Origin: JAFDZO01 sp044226845
GTDB taxonomy: Bacteria; Bacteroidota; Ignavibacteria; Tepidaquicellales; Tepidaquicellaceae
NCBI GenBank assembly: GCA_044226845.1
Contig: JBGAGG010000010.1
Span: forward strand, 62,001-126,000
DNA length: 64,000 nucleotides
Direction: 5' to 3'
Positions 43,737 to 52,689 of the stretch are shown here, piece after piece. Both the position numbers and the translations under genes were made by a program. Under the pieces are notes generated by a model. The model made no database searches and had not been told where the DNA came from. It saw nothing but the letters and a program-made list of their open reading frames with translations. How positions within the stretch are numbered: position 1 is the stretch's first letter; each line of letters starts with the position of its first letter.

Positions 43737-45620
43737 TTATCTTCTTTCTTTCGGTTTTGCCACTTCAAGATTGACTGTTACGCCTTTGATTCTTTTATCT
43801 TTCATCTGCTCAACAACATCGCGTGAATATTTTTTATCGACTTCAACAAAGCTGAAACTATCCAGCATACTGATTTCGCCGATTGCTTTTGCCGGTACAG
43901 TTGTTTCACCAGCAATTGCTCCTACGATATCTTTAGGCTGAATGTTATCTTTCTTGCCGCCGTTTAAAAATAAGCGTACCATGTTCGGGTCGTTGTAGCT
44001 TCTTCCGCCGTCACGATCACCGCCGCGGCCTCTGTCACCGTCACGTCCACGACCTTTATCAAAGCTGCTTTTGTTATAGCCGTCTCTGTTGCCTCTATCA
44101 TCTCTGTCTCTGTTGCCGCCTGAATCTCTTGAACCCCTGCTGTCTCTATCATTACCGAATTTCTTTTTATCGCCCCACTTGCCTTTTTTATCTCCGCCTC
44201 TGTCATCACGTCCGCGGCCTCTGTCTCCGCCACGGCCTCTGTCATTTCCTCTTCTGTCTCCGCCTCTATCATCTCTATCGAAGCTTGAAGGTTTGAATTC
44301 TTCCTGCTTAGGAGGTTCAGGCACTGAAGCTAATATCTGATGCATAAGTCCTAAAGCAATATCCATTGTATCAAAATCTTCTTCAAGAAGTCTTTCAATG
44401 ATAGGCTTTACCTTCACTGAGTTCTCTCTTGCTTTCAGGATTGATTCCTTCAGTTCAGTCATAAGCTGCGTTTCTCTTATTTCTTTCACATCGGATATTG
44501 TAGGAATTTCTTTTTTAACAATTTTTGTCTTTGTATATCTTTCGATATCTCTGAGCTTGTAGAATTCTTTTCCGTTAACGAATGTGAATGCTTGTCCCTT
44601 GCGACCAGCGCGGGCAGTTCTTCCTATTCTGTGAACGTAGTATTCTTCATCCTGCGGCATATCGTAATTGAATACTGCATCGATATCATCTACATCGATA
44701 CCTCTTGCAGCAACGTCTGTCGCAACAAGAATTTCAATTTTACCTGAGCGGAACTTAGCCATAACTCTGTCTCTGAATAATTGTTTCAGATCACCGTGTA
44801 AGCCTTCGGCTGCATAGCCTCTTGCCTGTAAGTGAGAAACAAGGTCATCAACAGCTCTTTTTGTATTACAAAATACCAGTGAAAGCACGGGATCATGAAT
44901 ATCAAGAAGGCGTGTAAGCACTTCAAGCTTCATTCCAGGGCGTAGCTCAAAAAAGAACTGATCGATATTCGGTACCGTAAGTTCTTTATGAACAACCTTT
45001 ACAATTTCAGGATTATTCTGATATTTTTTTGTAAGCTGCATTATCGGCGGCGGCATAGTAGCAGAGAAAAATACTGTCTGCCTTCCTTCTGACGGAACCG
45101 ATTTTAAAATTTCTTCAATGTCGTCTCTGAATCCCATGTTTAACATTTCATCTGCTTCATCAAGCACAATCATTTTCACGTTATCGAGGTTAACAGTTTT
45201 TCTGTTTATGTGGTCAATCATTCTACCGGGAGTAGCGATAATAATCTGCACTCCGGCTTTTAAAGTTCTTATCTGCCTATCGATAGACTGACCGCCATAT
45301 ATTGGTACGATGTGAACGCCTTTTTTATATTTGATAAGCTGAGAGATTTCCTCTGCGACCTGTATAGCTAATTCTCTGGTTGGGCATAGAACTAATGCCT
45401 GCACTTTTTTGGAAGATGCATCTATAAATTCCGCAATCGGAATTCCGAATGATGCTGTCTTGCCTGTTCCGGTCTGTGCCTGACCTATTACATCTCTTCC
45501 TGCTAGTATGAAAGGAATGGCTGCCGATTGGATCGGAGTGGCTTCTTCAAAGCCCATTTCAGCAACTGCTTTTTCTGTTTCTTTAGAAAGGGATAATTCT
45601 TCGAATTTCAATGTTTCCAT
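43737..45620 (-). CDS. DEAD-box RNA helicase with RGG-rich linker and DbpA-like domain
   Basis: 627 aa from the start at 45620 (METLKFEELSLSKETEKAV); a longer frame to 45698 adds 26 residues outside the Q motif. Motifs: AQTGTGKT, VLDEADEM, SATMPPP, HRIGRTARAG. After the helicase core comes an RGG/DRG-rich linker (about 430-540), then a DbpA-type RNA-binding domain (MVRLFLNGGKKDNIQPKDI to VNLEVAKP). This CsdA/DeaD-like order is found in cold-shock and ribosome-assembly helicases. The linker is highly repetitive at both DNA and protein levels, so its exact length may differ between strains. Confidence 0.93.
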   Translation of the reverse strand: METLKFEELSLSKETEKAVAEMGFEEATPIQSAAIPFILAGRDVIGQAQTGTGKTASFGIPIAEFIDASSKKVQALVLCPTRELAIQVAEEISQLIKYKKGVHIVPIYGGQSIDRQIRTLKAGVQIIIATPGRMIDHINRKTVNLDNVKMIVLDEADEMLNMGFRDDIEEILKSVPSEGRQTVFFSATMPPPIMQLTKKYQNNPEIVKVVHKELTVPNIDQFFFELRPGMKLEVLTRLLDIHDPVLSLVFCNTKRAVDDLVSHLQARGYAAEGLHGDLKQLFRDRVMAKFRSGKIEILVATDVAARGIDVDDIDAVFNYDMPQDEEYYVHRIGRTARAGRKGQAFTFVNGKEFYKLRDIERYTKTKIVKKEIPTISDVKEIRETQLMTELKESILKARENSVKVKPIIERLLEEDFDTMDIALGLMHQILASVPEPPKQEEFKPSSFDRDDRGGDRRGNDRGRGGDRGRGRDDRGGDKKGKWGDKKKFGNDRDSRGSRDSGGNRDRDDRGNRDGYNKSSFDKGRGRDGDRGRGGDRDGGRSYNDPNMVRLFLNGGKKDNIQPKDIVGAIAGETTVPAKAIGEISMLDSFSFVEVDKKYSRDVVEQMKDKRIKGVTVNLEVAKPKERR

Positions 45621-45828
45621 AGTTTGAACGTGTCGTTCTAATCTGTTTAGATTTTTTAAATTATTAAGTCTCAAAATAAGTTTTGCGGGATTCGCCACGC
45701 GGCGAATGGATTCTTTGTGAACGGCTAAATTTATAGTAGATTTAATCTGTTTGTAAGATACGAATAATAAATACCAATAGATACTTAATTCGTAATGGGT
45801 GTTTTAGGGAAAGAATTTGCCACTAGAA

Positions 45829-45928
45829 CATTAAAGAACAAAAACTCACAAAATAATTTGTTATAAAAAATATAAGTTTGGTGTTCTTTGGTGTTTTTGA
45901 GATTTAGTGTCAAAAGGAGATTTCATGG
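45829..45928. repeat. Imperfect inverted repeat upstream of murI
   Basis: TTTGCCACTAGAACATTAAA (about 45808-45840 region) faces GTGTTTTTGAGATTTAGTG (to 45928), related to the repeat at 46839-46928. It lies in the 370-base gap between the helicase start and murI, which otherwise shows no gene. Confidence 0.5.
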
Positions 45929-45987
45929 CAATATAGATACATTTCTCATTTAAACATAAATGAGTATTTTATTTACTTATAATAAAT

Positions 45988-46815
45988 TTGGAAGACAAAA
46001 AACTACAAAACAAGCTAAAGAAAAGACCGATTGGCGTATTCGATTCAGGTATCGGCGGACTAACGGTTGCAAAATCTCTGTTCGATATCCTGCCTAATGA
46101 AGATATAATTTACCTGGGAGACTCTGCCAGACTTCCGTACGGAACGAAATCAAAAGAAACTATTATACTCTATTCTATAGAGTGTCTTAAATTTTTACTG
46201 AAGAAAAATGTTAAATTCATTGTTGTTGCATGCAATACTGCATCAGCAAATGCGCTGCCGTTTTTGCAAAAGATTACTAAGGTGCCTGTGATTGGTGTGA
46301 TAACTCCCGGAGCAGAGGCTGCTGTGAATAAATCAAAGAGCGAACGAATCGGAGTGATTGCCACCATGAGCACAGTTCAGACGGAATCATATAAAAAGGA
46401 AATTCATAAGAAAAATAAATCAGCGAAAGTTTTTTCAAAAGCATGCTCATTATTTGTGCAGCTGGCGGAAGACGGATGGACGGATAATAAAATTGCAGAA
46501 CTTATTGCGAAAGAATATCTGAGCGAATTCACTAAGCTGAACATAGACACTTTAATTTTAGGATGCACTCACTACCCTATTCTTAAAAATACTATACAAA
46601 AAGTGCTTGGGAAGAAGATTTTACTGATTGATTCAGGTGAAGAAACTGCAAAGCAGGCAAAGATAATTTTAACTCAGAAGAATTTACTTAACACACAAAA
46701 AAAAGCCGGCGAGCATAAATTTTTCGTAACTGATTTTCAGCATAAATTTAAAGATGTAAGCGAAAGGTTTTTAGGGCGAAAATTGAACAAAATTCAAAAA
46801 ATAAAACTGAACTGA
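45988..46815 (+). CDS. murI: Glutamate racemase
   Basis: 275 aa. Starts at a TTG codon (45988); no ATG precedes GVFDSGIGGLTVAKSLF. Catalytic cysteines are in VACNTASANALP and LILGCTHYPILK, with the YLGDSARLPYGTKS segment before them. MurI makes D-glutamate for peptidoglycan. Alternative starts upstream are not available in frame, so TTG is accepted. Followed by an inverted repeat and pyrE. Confidence 0.94.
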   Translation: MEDKKLQNKLKKRPIGVFDSGIGGLTVAKSLFDILPNEDIIYLGDSARLPYGTKSKETIILYSIECLKFLLKKNVKFIVVACNTASANALPFLQKITKVPVIGVITPGAEAAVNKSKSERIGVIATMSTVQTESYKKEIHKKNKSAKVFSKACSLFVQLAEDGWTDNKIAELIAKEYLSEFTKLNIDTLILGCTHYPILKNTIQKVLGKKILLIDSGEETAKQAKIILTQKNLLNTQKKAGEHKFFVTDFQHKFKDVSERFLGRKLNKIQKIKLN

Positions 46816-46838
46816 TTTTATTTCAAATTGTAAAATTT

Positions 46839-46928
46839 CCACTAAAACACTAAATCTCAAAATTTCACAAAAGGAAAAATTTGTTTTATTTTATTTTTGT
46901 GATTTTTAGTGTTTTTGAGATTTTGTGG
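46839..46928. repeat. Long inverted repeat between murI and pyrE
   Basis: Left arm CCACTAAAACACTAAATCTC (46839 on) and right arm reverse complement CCACAAAATCTCAAAAACAC, each ~34 bases, pair over most of their length. A frame running from 46881 into pyrE is made from the right arm and is not coding. Confidence 0.65.
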
Positions 46929-46952
46929 CAGGTACATAAATTTTTAAATAGC

Positions 46953-47534
46953 ATGAATAAGCAAGAAGTTCTCGAAATTTTCAAAAAAGCTGATGCATAT
47001 CTTGAAGGACATTTTGTGCTTACATCGGGCTATCACAGTCCGCAATATTTTCAGAAGTCAAAAGTTTTTCAGTTTCCAGAATTCAATACTGCTCTTGCTA
47101 AAGGCATCATTGAAAAATTTAAGGATAAAAAAATAGATGTAGTCATCTCCCCTGTTATGGGCGCAGTTGTGCTTGGCGCGGAGGTTGCTCGTTTACTGAA
47201 TGTCAGGTTCAACTTTGCTGAAAGGGAGAACGGAGTTATGAGCCTTAGACGAGGATTTGAACTTGAAGAAGGCGAGAATGTTTTAATAGTTGAAGACATC
47301 GTTACAACAGGCGGCAGCGTTGTTGAGGTAATTGATATGCTGAAAAAATACCCTGTGAAAGTAAATATCGTTGGAGTAGGATATGTAATCGACAGACAAA
47401 GCGGCGCGGATTTTGGAGTTGAGCAGCATGCATTAGCAGAAGTAGAAGTTATAAAATTTCCGCCTGAAGAAGTGCCTGACTGGCTGAATGAAATTCCGAT
47501 TACAAAACCGGGCAGCAGATACTTAAAATCATAA
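46953..47534 (+). CDS. pyrE: Orotate phosphoribosyltransferase
   Basis: 193 aa with the start at 46953 (MNKQEVLEIFKKADAYLEGH), since the longer frame from 46881 is repeat DNA. PRPP motif VLIVEDIVTTGGSVVEV, and FVLTSGYHSPQYFQKS and VVISPVMGAVVLGAEVARLL as family blocks. PyrE joins orotate to PRPP to make OMP. The stop overlaps the beginning of the extended mscS frame. Confidence 0.94.
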   Translation: MNKQEVLEIFKKADAYLEGHFVLTSGYHSPQYFQKSKVFQFPEFNTALAKGIIEKFKDKKIDVVISPVMGAVVLGAEVARLLNVRFNFAERENGVMSLRRGFELEEGENVLIVEDIVTTGGSVVEVIDMLKKYPVKVNIVGVGYVIDRQSGADFGVEQHALAEVEVIKFPPEEVPDWLNEIPITKPGSRYLKS

Positions 47535-47773
47535 TTGTAAAATATAATTTAATCATAGCAGCGGTTATCTTTCTTTCCTCATTTCTTATTGCCAACTTTA
47601 CAGCCTACTTAATAAAAAAACGTTTTTCAAAAACAGCATTAATTAAAAAAGCTAAATTTTTTTCAGCTACATTTGTAAGAATAGTTGTACCTTTTATAGG
47701 ACTGCTTGTAGCAGTTAAATATCTTCGAAGGTCATTCATCGGGAAAAACATTTTCGAGTATGAATCTACATTT
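47534..47773 (+). other. Probable N-terminal extension of the MscS gene without a standard start
   Basis: The frame of the MscS gene is open upstream to 47492 with no ATG, GTG or TTG before 47774, yet 47534-47773 encodes helix-like sequence (LIIAAVIFLSSFLIANFTAY, FVRIVVPFIGLLVAVKYL) like N-terminal MscS helices. A start at ATT 47534 would overlap the pyrE stop by one base; ATA 47531 and CTG 47702 are other options. See findings. Confidence 0.5.
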
Positions 47774-48544
47774 ATGCTCATTGAAAATATTATTTTTATA
47801 CTATCCATCGGATTTGCAAGTTATATAACATTCAGAGCAATAGTTTTCTTTTTTCAAAAGTACGTGGAACGCTCACAGGAAGATACACAGCTTGATGCAA
47901 ACTTTACTTCCCTGCTTTCAAAATTGTTAAAGCTTGTAATTTTTATTATTGCTCTGATAATTATTCTCGATAGATTCGGAATAAATATAAATTCGTTCAT
48001 AGTATCTCTTGGTATAGGTTCGCTGGCAGTTGCTTTGGCTGCGCAGGAAACCCTGGCAAATATAATTGCCGGAATTGTAATTTTGATTGACCGCCCTTTC
48101 AGAATTGGAGAAAAAATAAAAACATCCACCGGAACTATCGGAACAGTTGAACAAATAGGTATCAGGTCATCCCGTTTGATAACGCTTGACGGTAAAATAT
48201 TAATAGTCCCGAATACAGAACTAACAAAAACAAGCGTAACAAATCTCAGTTATGATTCAACAAACTACAAAATACGGTTTGCATTTATTGTCCCTTTTGA
48301 TATTAAAGCTGCAGATGTCAGAACTAAAATCAATGGGAATATATTTAATTGTACGGATATTTTGAAAGAGCCTGCCCCTTCGTTTGTATTTTCAAAGTTC
48401 AATGCTTCCAATTACGAAATGATACTTATCTGCTGGTGCAAAAATGAAGATAACACTACTCAGATAGAAAATGAAGCAAAAGAATGTGTTTTAGAATCGT
48501 TAAAAGAACTGGGTATAACCGAATTCATAAAATCTTATTCCTAA
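47774..48544 (+). CDS. Mechanosensitive ion channel (MscS family)
   Basis: 256 aa from the first ATG, but likely longer (see the 47534-47773 entry). The pore helix FIVSLGIGSLAVALAAQETLANIIAG (TM3-type, Gly/Ala-rich) and the beta domain starting RPFRIGEKIKTSTGTIGTVEQIGIRSSRLITLDG are clear MscS features. It opens under membrane tension and releases solutes. Co-directional with pyrE and separated from the acyl-CoA dehydrogenase gene by 75 bases. Confidence 0.9.
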   Translation: MLIENIIFILSIGFASYITFRAIVFFFQKYVERSQEDTQLDANFTSLLSKLLKLVIFIIALIIILDRFGININSFIVSLGIGSLAVALAAQETLANIIAGIVILIDRPFRIGEKIKTSTGTIGTVEQIGIRSSRLITLDGKILIVPNTELTKTSVTNLSYDSTNYKIRFAFIVPFDIKAADVRTKINGNIFNCTDILKEPAPSFVFSKFNASNYEMILICWCKNEDNTTQIENEAKECVLESLKELGITEFIKSYS

Positions 48545-48619
48545 TTTTTCACTATTACAAAAATTGCAAAATAAGTATATTCACTTTTCCTAATTTTCCA
48601 CTTTTACATATATTAAATA

Positions 48620-49768
48620 ATGGATTTTAATCTTTCAGAACAAGAACTCGAAGTTCAAAAATTAGCACGAGATTTTGCTAATAATGAAATTGCTCCTGTA
48701 ATTGCTAAATTTGATGAGTCAGAAGAATTCCCTATGGAAATTGCGCAGAAAATGGGTGAGATGGGATTCCTTGGAATTATTTTCCCTGAAGAATACGGCG
48801 GAGCCGGATTTACAACAACTGAATACGCAATTATTATCGAAGAGATTTCTAAAATAGATCCTTCTGTCGGATTAACAGTTGCCTCACATAATGGACTATG
48901 TTCCAACCATATTTATTCATTTGGTAATGATGCTATAAAGAAAAAATATTTACCTGACCTTACATCAGGGAAAAGCCTTGGAGCGTGGGGTCTTACCGAA
49001 GCAGTTTCGGGAAGTGATGCCGGCGGTATGGCTACATCAGCTGAAAAAAAGGACGGACATTATATTATTAATGGAAGCAAGATGTTTATAACACAGGGAA
49101 CTGTCGGCGGAACTTATGTTGTAACAGCCAAGACCGATAAGACAAAAGGCAATAAAGGTATTTCGGCTTTTGTAATGGAAAAAGGTATGAAGGGATTTAC
49201 GAATGCTCCGATAAAAAATAAACTCGGAATGCGTTCCTCAGATACAGCAGAATTAATATTCGATAATGTTGAAGTCCCTGCAGAAAATTTAATCGGCGAT
49301 GAAGGCGCAGGATTTAACCAGTGTATGCAAATTCTTAATGGTGGAAGAATTGCTATTGCAGCGCTTTCAGTCGGTATTGCACAGGGCGCTTTAGACTTGG
49401 CAATAAAATATTCGAAGGAAAGAAAACAATTCGGAAAGACTTTATCTTCGTTCCAGGGAATTCAGTTCAAGTTATCCGATATGGCAATGGAAGTTGAAGC
49501 AGCAAGGCTTCTTACTTTAAGAGCTGCAAAGTTAAAAGATGAAGGAAAACCGTTTGCAATGGAAGCATCGATGGCAAAATATTATGCATCAGAGGCTGCA
49601 TGCAAAGCAACTACGGAATCATTACAGATTCACGGTGGTTACGGTTATATGAAAGAATTTATGATAGAAAAACTTTACAGAGATGTAAAACTTTTAACTA
49701 TCGGCGAAGGGACTTCGGAAGTTCAGAAGATGATTATTTCGAGAAACCTTCTTGATATTTACAATTAA
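48620..49768 (+). CDS. Acyl-CoA dehydrogenase (short-chain type)
   Basis: 382 aa. FAD-binding blocks GAWGLTEAVSGSDAGGMATS and YYVV-like FITQGTVGGTYVVTAKT, the QFGKTLSSFQGIQFKLSDMA helix, and the catalytic Glu in IGEGTSEVQKM near the C-terminus. The placement of the base in the GEGTS loop fits butyryl/short-chain dehydrogenases rather than the long-chain type. Its ETF partner is not in view. A terminator follows at 49801. Confidence 0.92.
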   Translation: MDFNLSEQELEVQKLARDFANNEIAPVIAKFDESEEFPMEIAQKMGEMGFLGIIFPEEYGGAGFTTTEYAIIIEEISKIDPSVGLTVASHNGLCSNHIYSFGNDAIKKKYLPDLTSGKSLGAWGLTEAVSGSDAGGMATSAEKKDGHYIINGSKMFITQGTVGGTYVVTAKTDKTKGNKGISAFVMEKGMKGFTNAPIKNKLGMRSSDTAELIFDNVEVPAENLIGDEGAGFNQCMQILNGGRIAIAALSVGIAQGALDLAIKYSKERKQFGKTLSSFQGIQFKLSDMAMEVEAARLLTLRAAKLKDEGKPFAMEASMAKYYASEAACKATTESLQIHGGYGYMKEFMIEKLYRDVKLLTIGEGTSEVQKMIISRNLLDIYN

Positions 49769-49800
49769 TCAATACTGAATATCTAATTAATTTTTAAAAG

Positions 49801-49832
49801 ACCTGTCAGATTATCGATTTGTCAGGTTTTTT
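49801..49832 (+). terminator. Intrinsic terminator after the acyl-CoA dehydrogenase gene
   Basis: ACCTGTCA (49801-49808) with TGTCAGGT (49820-49827), one T-T mismatch, loop of 11 bases, followed by TTTTTTA. It ends the unit before ftsY. Confidence 0.7.
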
Positions 49833-49861
49833 ATTTTAAATAATTTTACAAAAATTTATAC

Positions 49862-50806
49862 ATGGGATTTTTTGATAAGTTCAAATTTTCAAAACTAAAA
49901 GAAGGCCTTACTAAAACTAAGGATGATCTTCTCGGGAAAGTAAACAGGTTAATAAAAGCAACAGGCAAGATTGATGATAACTTCCTTGCTCAGCTTGAAG
50001 AAATTTTTATTACATCGGATATCGGATATGAAACAGCTGAGTTGTTAATAAAAAATATTAAAGAACGAACAAAAGAAGATAAATATGAAACAGAGGAAGA
50101 ACTAAACGAACTAATTCAGGATGAGCTGAAAAAAATATTTGCGCAGTCAACATCTGATTTTAAAACATTTGATTTTAATATTACAAAGAAGCCTTATGTG
50201 ATTATGATTGTCGGTGTTAACGGCGTAGGTAAAACAACTTCGATAGGTAAACTTGCATATAATTTTAAAAATGCCGGAAAGTCAGTTGTTATAGGTTCTG
50301 CAGATACGTTCAGAGCAGCGGCAAATGACCAGCTTGAGATATGGGCAAATCGCGCAGGTGTAGATATTATTCAGAATCCGAAGAGCAGCGACCCGGCGGC
50401 AGTTGCATTCGATACGGTGAAGTCAGCGGTAGCAAAAGGAACGGATATAGTTATAATTGATACTGCAGGAAGACTTCATAATAAAACGCATCTGATGGAA
50501 GAGCTTAAGAAGATAAAGAGAGTGATTCAGAAAATTACTCCTGATATTCCCAATGAAATATTTTTAGCAATTGATGCGACAACGGGTCAGAACGGACTTA
50601 ACCAGGCAAAAGAATTTTCAAAAGCTATGGAAGGACTTACAGGAATAATTTTAACTAAGCTTGACGGAACTGCAAAGGGCGGAATAGTAATAAAGATAAA
50701 TCAGGAGATGGGCGTGCCTGTGAGATTTATAGGAGTCGGTGAGCAGATAGACGACTTACAGGAATTTGACAGTGAAAATTTTGTAAAAGCATTGTTTGAA
50801 AAATAA
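49862..50806 (+). CDS. ftsY: Signal recognition particle receptor FtsY
   Basis: 314 aa. N-domain then GTPase: VIMIVGVNGVGKTTSIGKLA, GSADTFRAAANDQLEIWA, IIDTAGRLHNK, LTKLDGTAKGG. The acidic A domain is short here. FtsY docks SRP-bound ribosomes to SecYEG at the inner membrane. mutL follows after 3 bases. Confidence 0.96.
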   Translation: MGFFDKFKFSKLKEGLTKTKDDLLGKVNRLIKATGKIDDNFLAQLEEIFITSDIGYETAELLIKNIKERTKEDKYETEEELNELIQDELKKIFAQSTSDFKTFDFNITKKPYVIMIVGVNGVGKTTSIGKLAYNFKNAGKSVVIGSADTFRAAANDQLEIWANRAGVDIIQNPKSSDPAAVAFDTVKSAVAKGTDIVIIDTAGRLHNKTHLMEELKKIKRVIQKITPDIPNEIFLAIDATTGQNGLNQAKEFSKAMEGLTGIILTKLDGTAKGGIVIKINQEMGVPVRFIGVGEQIDDLQEFDSENFVKALFEK

Positions 50807-50809
50807 AAA

Positions 50810-52654
50810 TTGTCAGATAAAATAAAAATATTACCGCAGGTTCTCTCCAATAAAATTGCAGCGGGAGAAGTTGTATCCCGACCTGAATCCGTTGTGAAAG
50901 AATTAATGGAAAATTCTATCGATGCAGGCGCTTCGAATATTTGTCTTATAATAAAAGAAGCGGGTAAGAATTTAATACAGGTGATCGATGACGGTATTGG
51001 AATGACGGAAGCAGATGCGTTGATGAGCTTTGAAAGACATTCAACGAGCAAGATATCAACGTATGAAGACCTCGAAAATATTTCTACTCTTGGATTTCGC
51101 GGAGAAGCGCTGGCTTCGATAGCTTCTATATCACAGGTAGAGCTGAAGACAAAGACGGAAAGTGAACAAGTCGGCACAATGATAAAAATTGAAGGCGGCG
51201 AGTTTAAGGAAGTAACTAAGGTAAGCTGTGAAAGAGGAACTTCGTTTTCTATTAAGAATTTATTTTATAACACTCCGGGCAGAAGGAATTTTTTAAAATC
51301 GAACCAGACTGAGTTCAAGCATATATACGAGACATTTATTAAGCTTGCTATTTCAAATCCCGATATCGGTTTTAAGTTTATCAATAACGAAGACACTATT
51401 TTTGATCTGCCGAGACATGAACTGAAAGAAAGAATTACAGAACTATTCGGAATAGCGTTTTCTGATTCGCTGATAAAAGTACACTCTGAAAATCAATATA
51501 TCAAAATTAAAGGTTACATTTCTAAGCCGAATTTCACAAAGAAGTCAAAGCAGGACCAGTATTTTTATCTCAACAACAGATTTTTTACGAGTAAAAATTT
51601 AAACTTTGCAGTTTACTCGGGCTATGATGACTTGATTGAAAAGGGAGATTATCCTTCTTTCTTTTTATTTATAGAAACTGACCCGAAGAAAGTTGATGTG
51701 AACGTTCACCCTTCTAAGCTTGAAGTAAAATTTGAGGAAGAAGGAGCAGTGTTTGGTTTCATTCGTAATTCAGTCAAAGCTGCTTTGAGAGAAGCTGATT
51801 TAGTTTTCAATGTAGGTTTTAACCGACAGGATACAATTCCGGGAACAGATAAAGAAGAAACGTTTCATTATAAATCCCCTGCAGGAGATAACTTTGGCAA
51901 TTCTTCTTCTCAAAGCAGAAATTTTTCGTTCGGTAATGACAATAAAGAGCCTGCAAAAATTACTTCAATCTTTGAAGCGTCAAGACCAATAGATGAAAAT
52001 CAATATGAGACTGTATTCGAGCAAAACGAGGCAGAAGATAAAAACAAGAACTCCAATATAATCGAGCATAAAAGAAACGAAGAGCATAATTTTAACGTAT
52101 GGCAGTACAGATTAAAATATATAATGGTGCAGACTGAAAGCGGACTGATGATAATTGATATGCATGCAGCGCATGAAAGAATTTTATATGAGAGAGCTTT
52201 ACTGATGCTGGAGTCTCAGTCATCATTTGCACAGCAGTTACTTATACCAATAAAATTCAAGCTGACTAAAATAGATTATCAGATTGCAATTGAATTAAAA
52301 CAGGAGTTATTTAATCTTGGTTTTAACTTTAAAGAAGGCAAAGATGAAACGATTGAACTATACGGCTTGCCTGCCGATGTAAAAATCGGAAACGAGAATA
52401 AAATTTTTCAGGAATTAATTGACCAGTATAAAGAGTATGAGTTAAAATTAAATCTTGAGAAACGGGATAACCTTGCGAAGTCATTTGCCTGCCACAGCGC
52501 AGTGAGAACAGGAGACGCATTGAAGAAAGAAGAAATGATTAGACTGATTGACGATTTATTTGCATGCAAAATGCCGTATGTATGCCCGCACGGAAGACCG
52601 ACTGTGATTCGTATTACAACCGATGAGCTTGACAGCAGGTTTTCAAGAACATAA
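50810..52654 (+). CDS. mutL: DNA mismatch repair protein MutL
   Basis: 614 aa, TTG start (50810) accepted because the frame before it ends in ftsY. N-domain: KIAAGEVVSRPESVVKELMENSIDAG, IQVIDDGIGM, TLGFRGEALASI, NTPGRRNFLKS. C-domain: the endonuclease motif reads DMHAAHERILYE where the usual form is DQHAxxExxxxE, and the ACHSAVRTGD and CPHGRP blocks follow. The linker (about 335-420) is Asn/Glu-rich. It forms the strand-nicking step of mismatch repair with MutS, not seen here. Confidence 0.95.
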   Translation: MSDKIKILPQVLSNKIAAGEVVSRPESVVKELMENSIDAGASNICLIIKEAGKNLIQVIDDGIGMTEADALMSFERHSTSKISTYEDLENISTLGFRGEALASIASISQVELKTKTESEQVGTMIKIEGGEFKEVTKVSCERGTSFSIKNLFYNTPGRRNFLKSNQTEFKHIYETFIKLAISNPDIGFKFINNEDTIFDLPRHELKERITELFGIAFSDSLIKVHSENQYIKIKGYISKPNFTKKSKQDQYFYLNNRFFTSKNLNFAVYSGYDDLIEKGDYPSFFLFIETDPKKVDVNVHPSKLEVKFEEEGAVFGFIRNSVKAALREADLVFNVGFNRQDTIPGTDKEETFHYKSPAGDNFGNSSSQSRNFSFGNDNKEPAKITSIFEASRPIDENQYETVFEQNEAEDKNKNSNIIEHKRNEEHNFNVWQYRLKYIMVQTESGLMIIDMHAAHERILYERALLMLESQSSFAQQLLIPIKFKLTKIDYQIAIELKQELFNLGFNFKEGKDETIELYGLPADVKIGNENKIFQELIDQYKEYELKLNLEKRDNLAKSFACHSAVRTGDALKKEEMIRLIDDLFACKMPYVCPHGRPTVIRITTDELDSRFSRT

Positions 52655-52689
52655 AAAAATATTTTTAGGTAATTATAACCTCACTGCAT

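Noticed and set aside
46881..46952. Extra 24 codons before pyrE
   Set aside because: They come from the right arm of an inverted repeat; the ATG at 46953 matches the family start.
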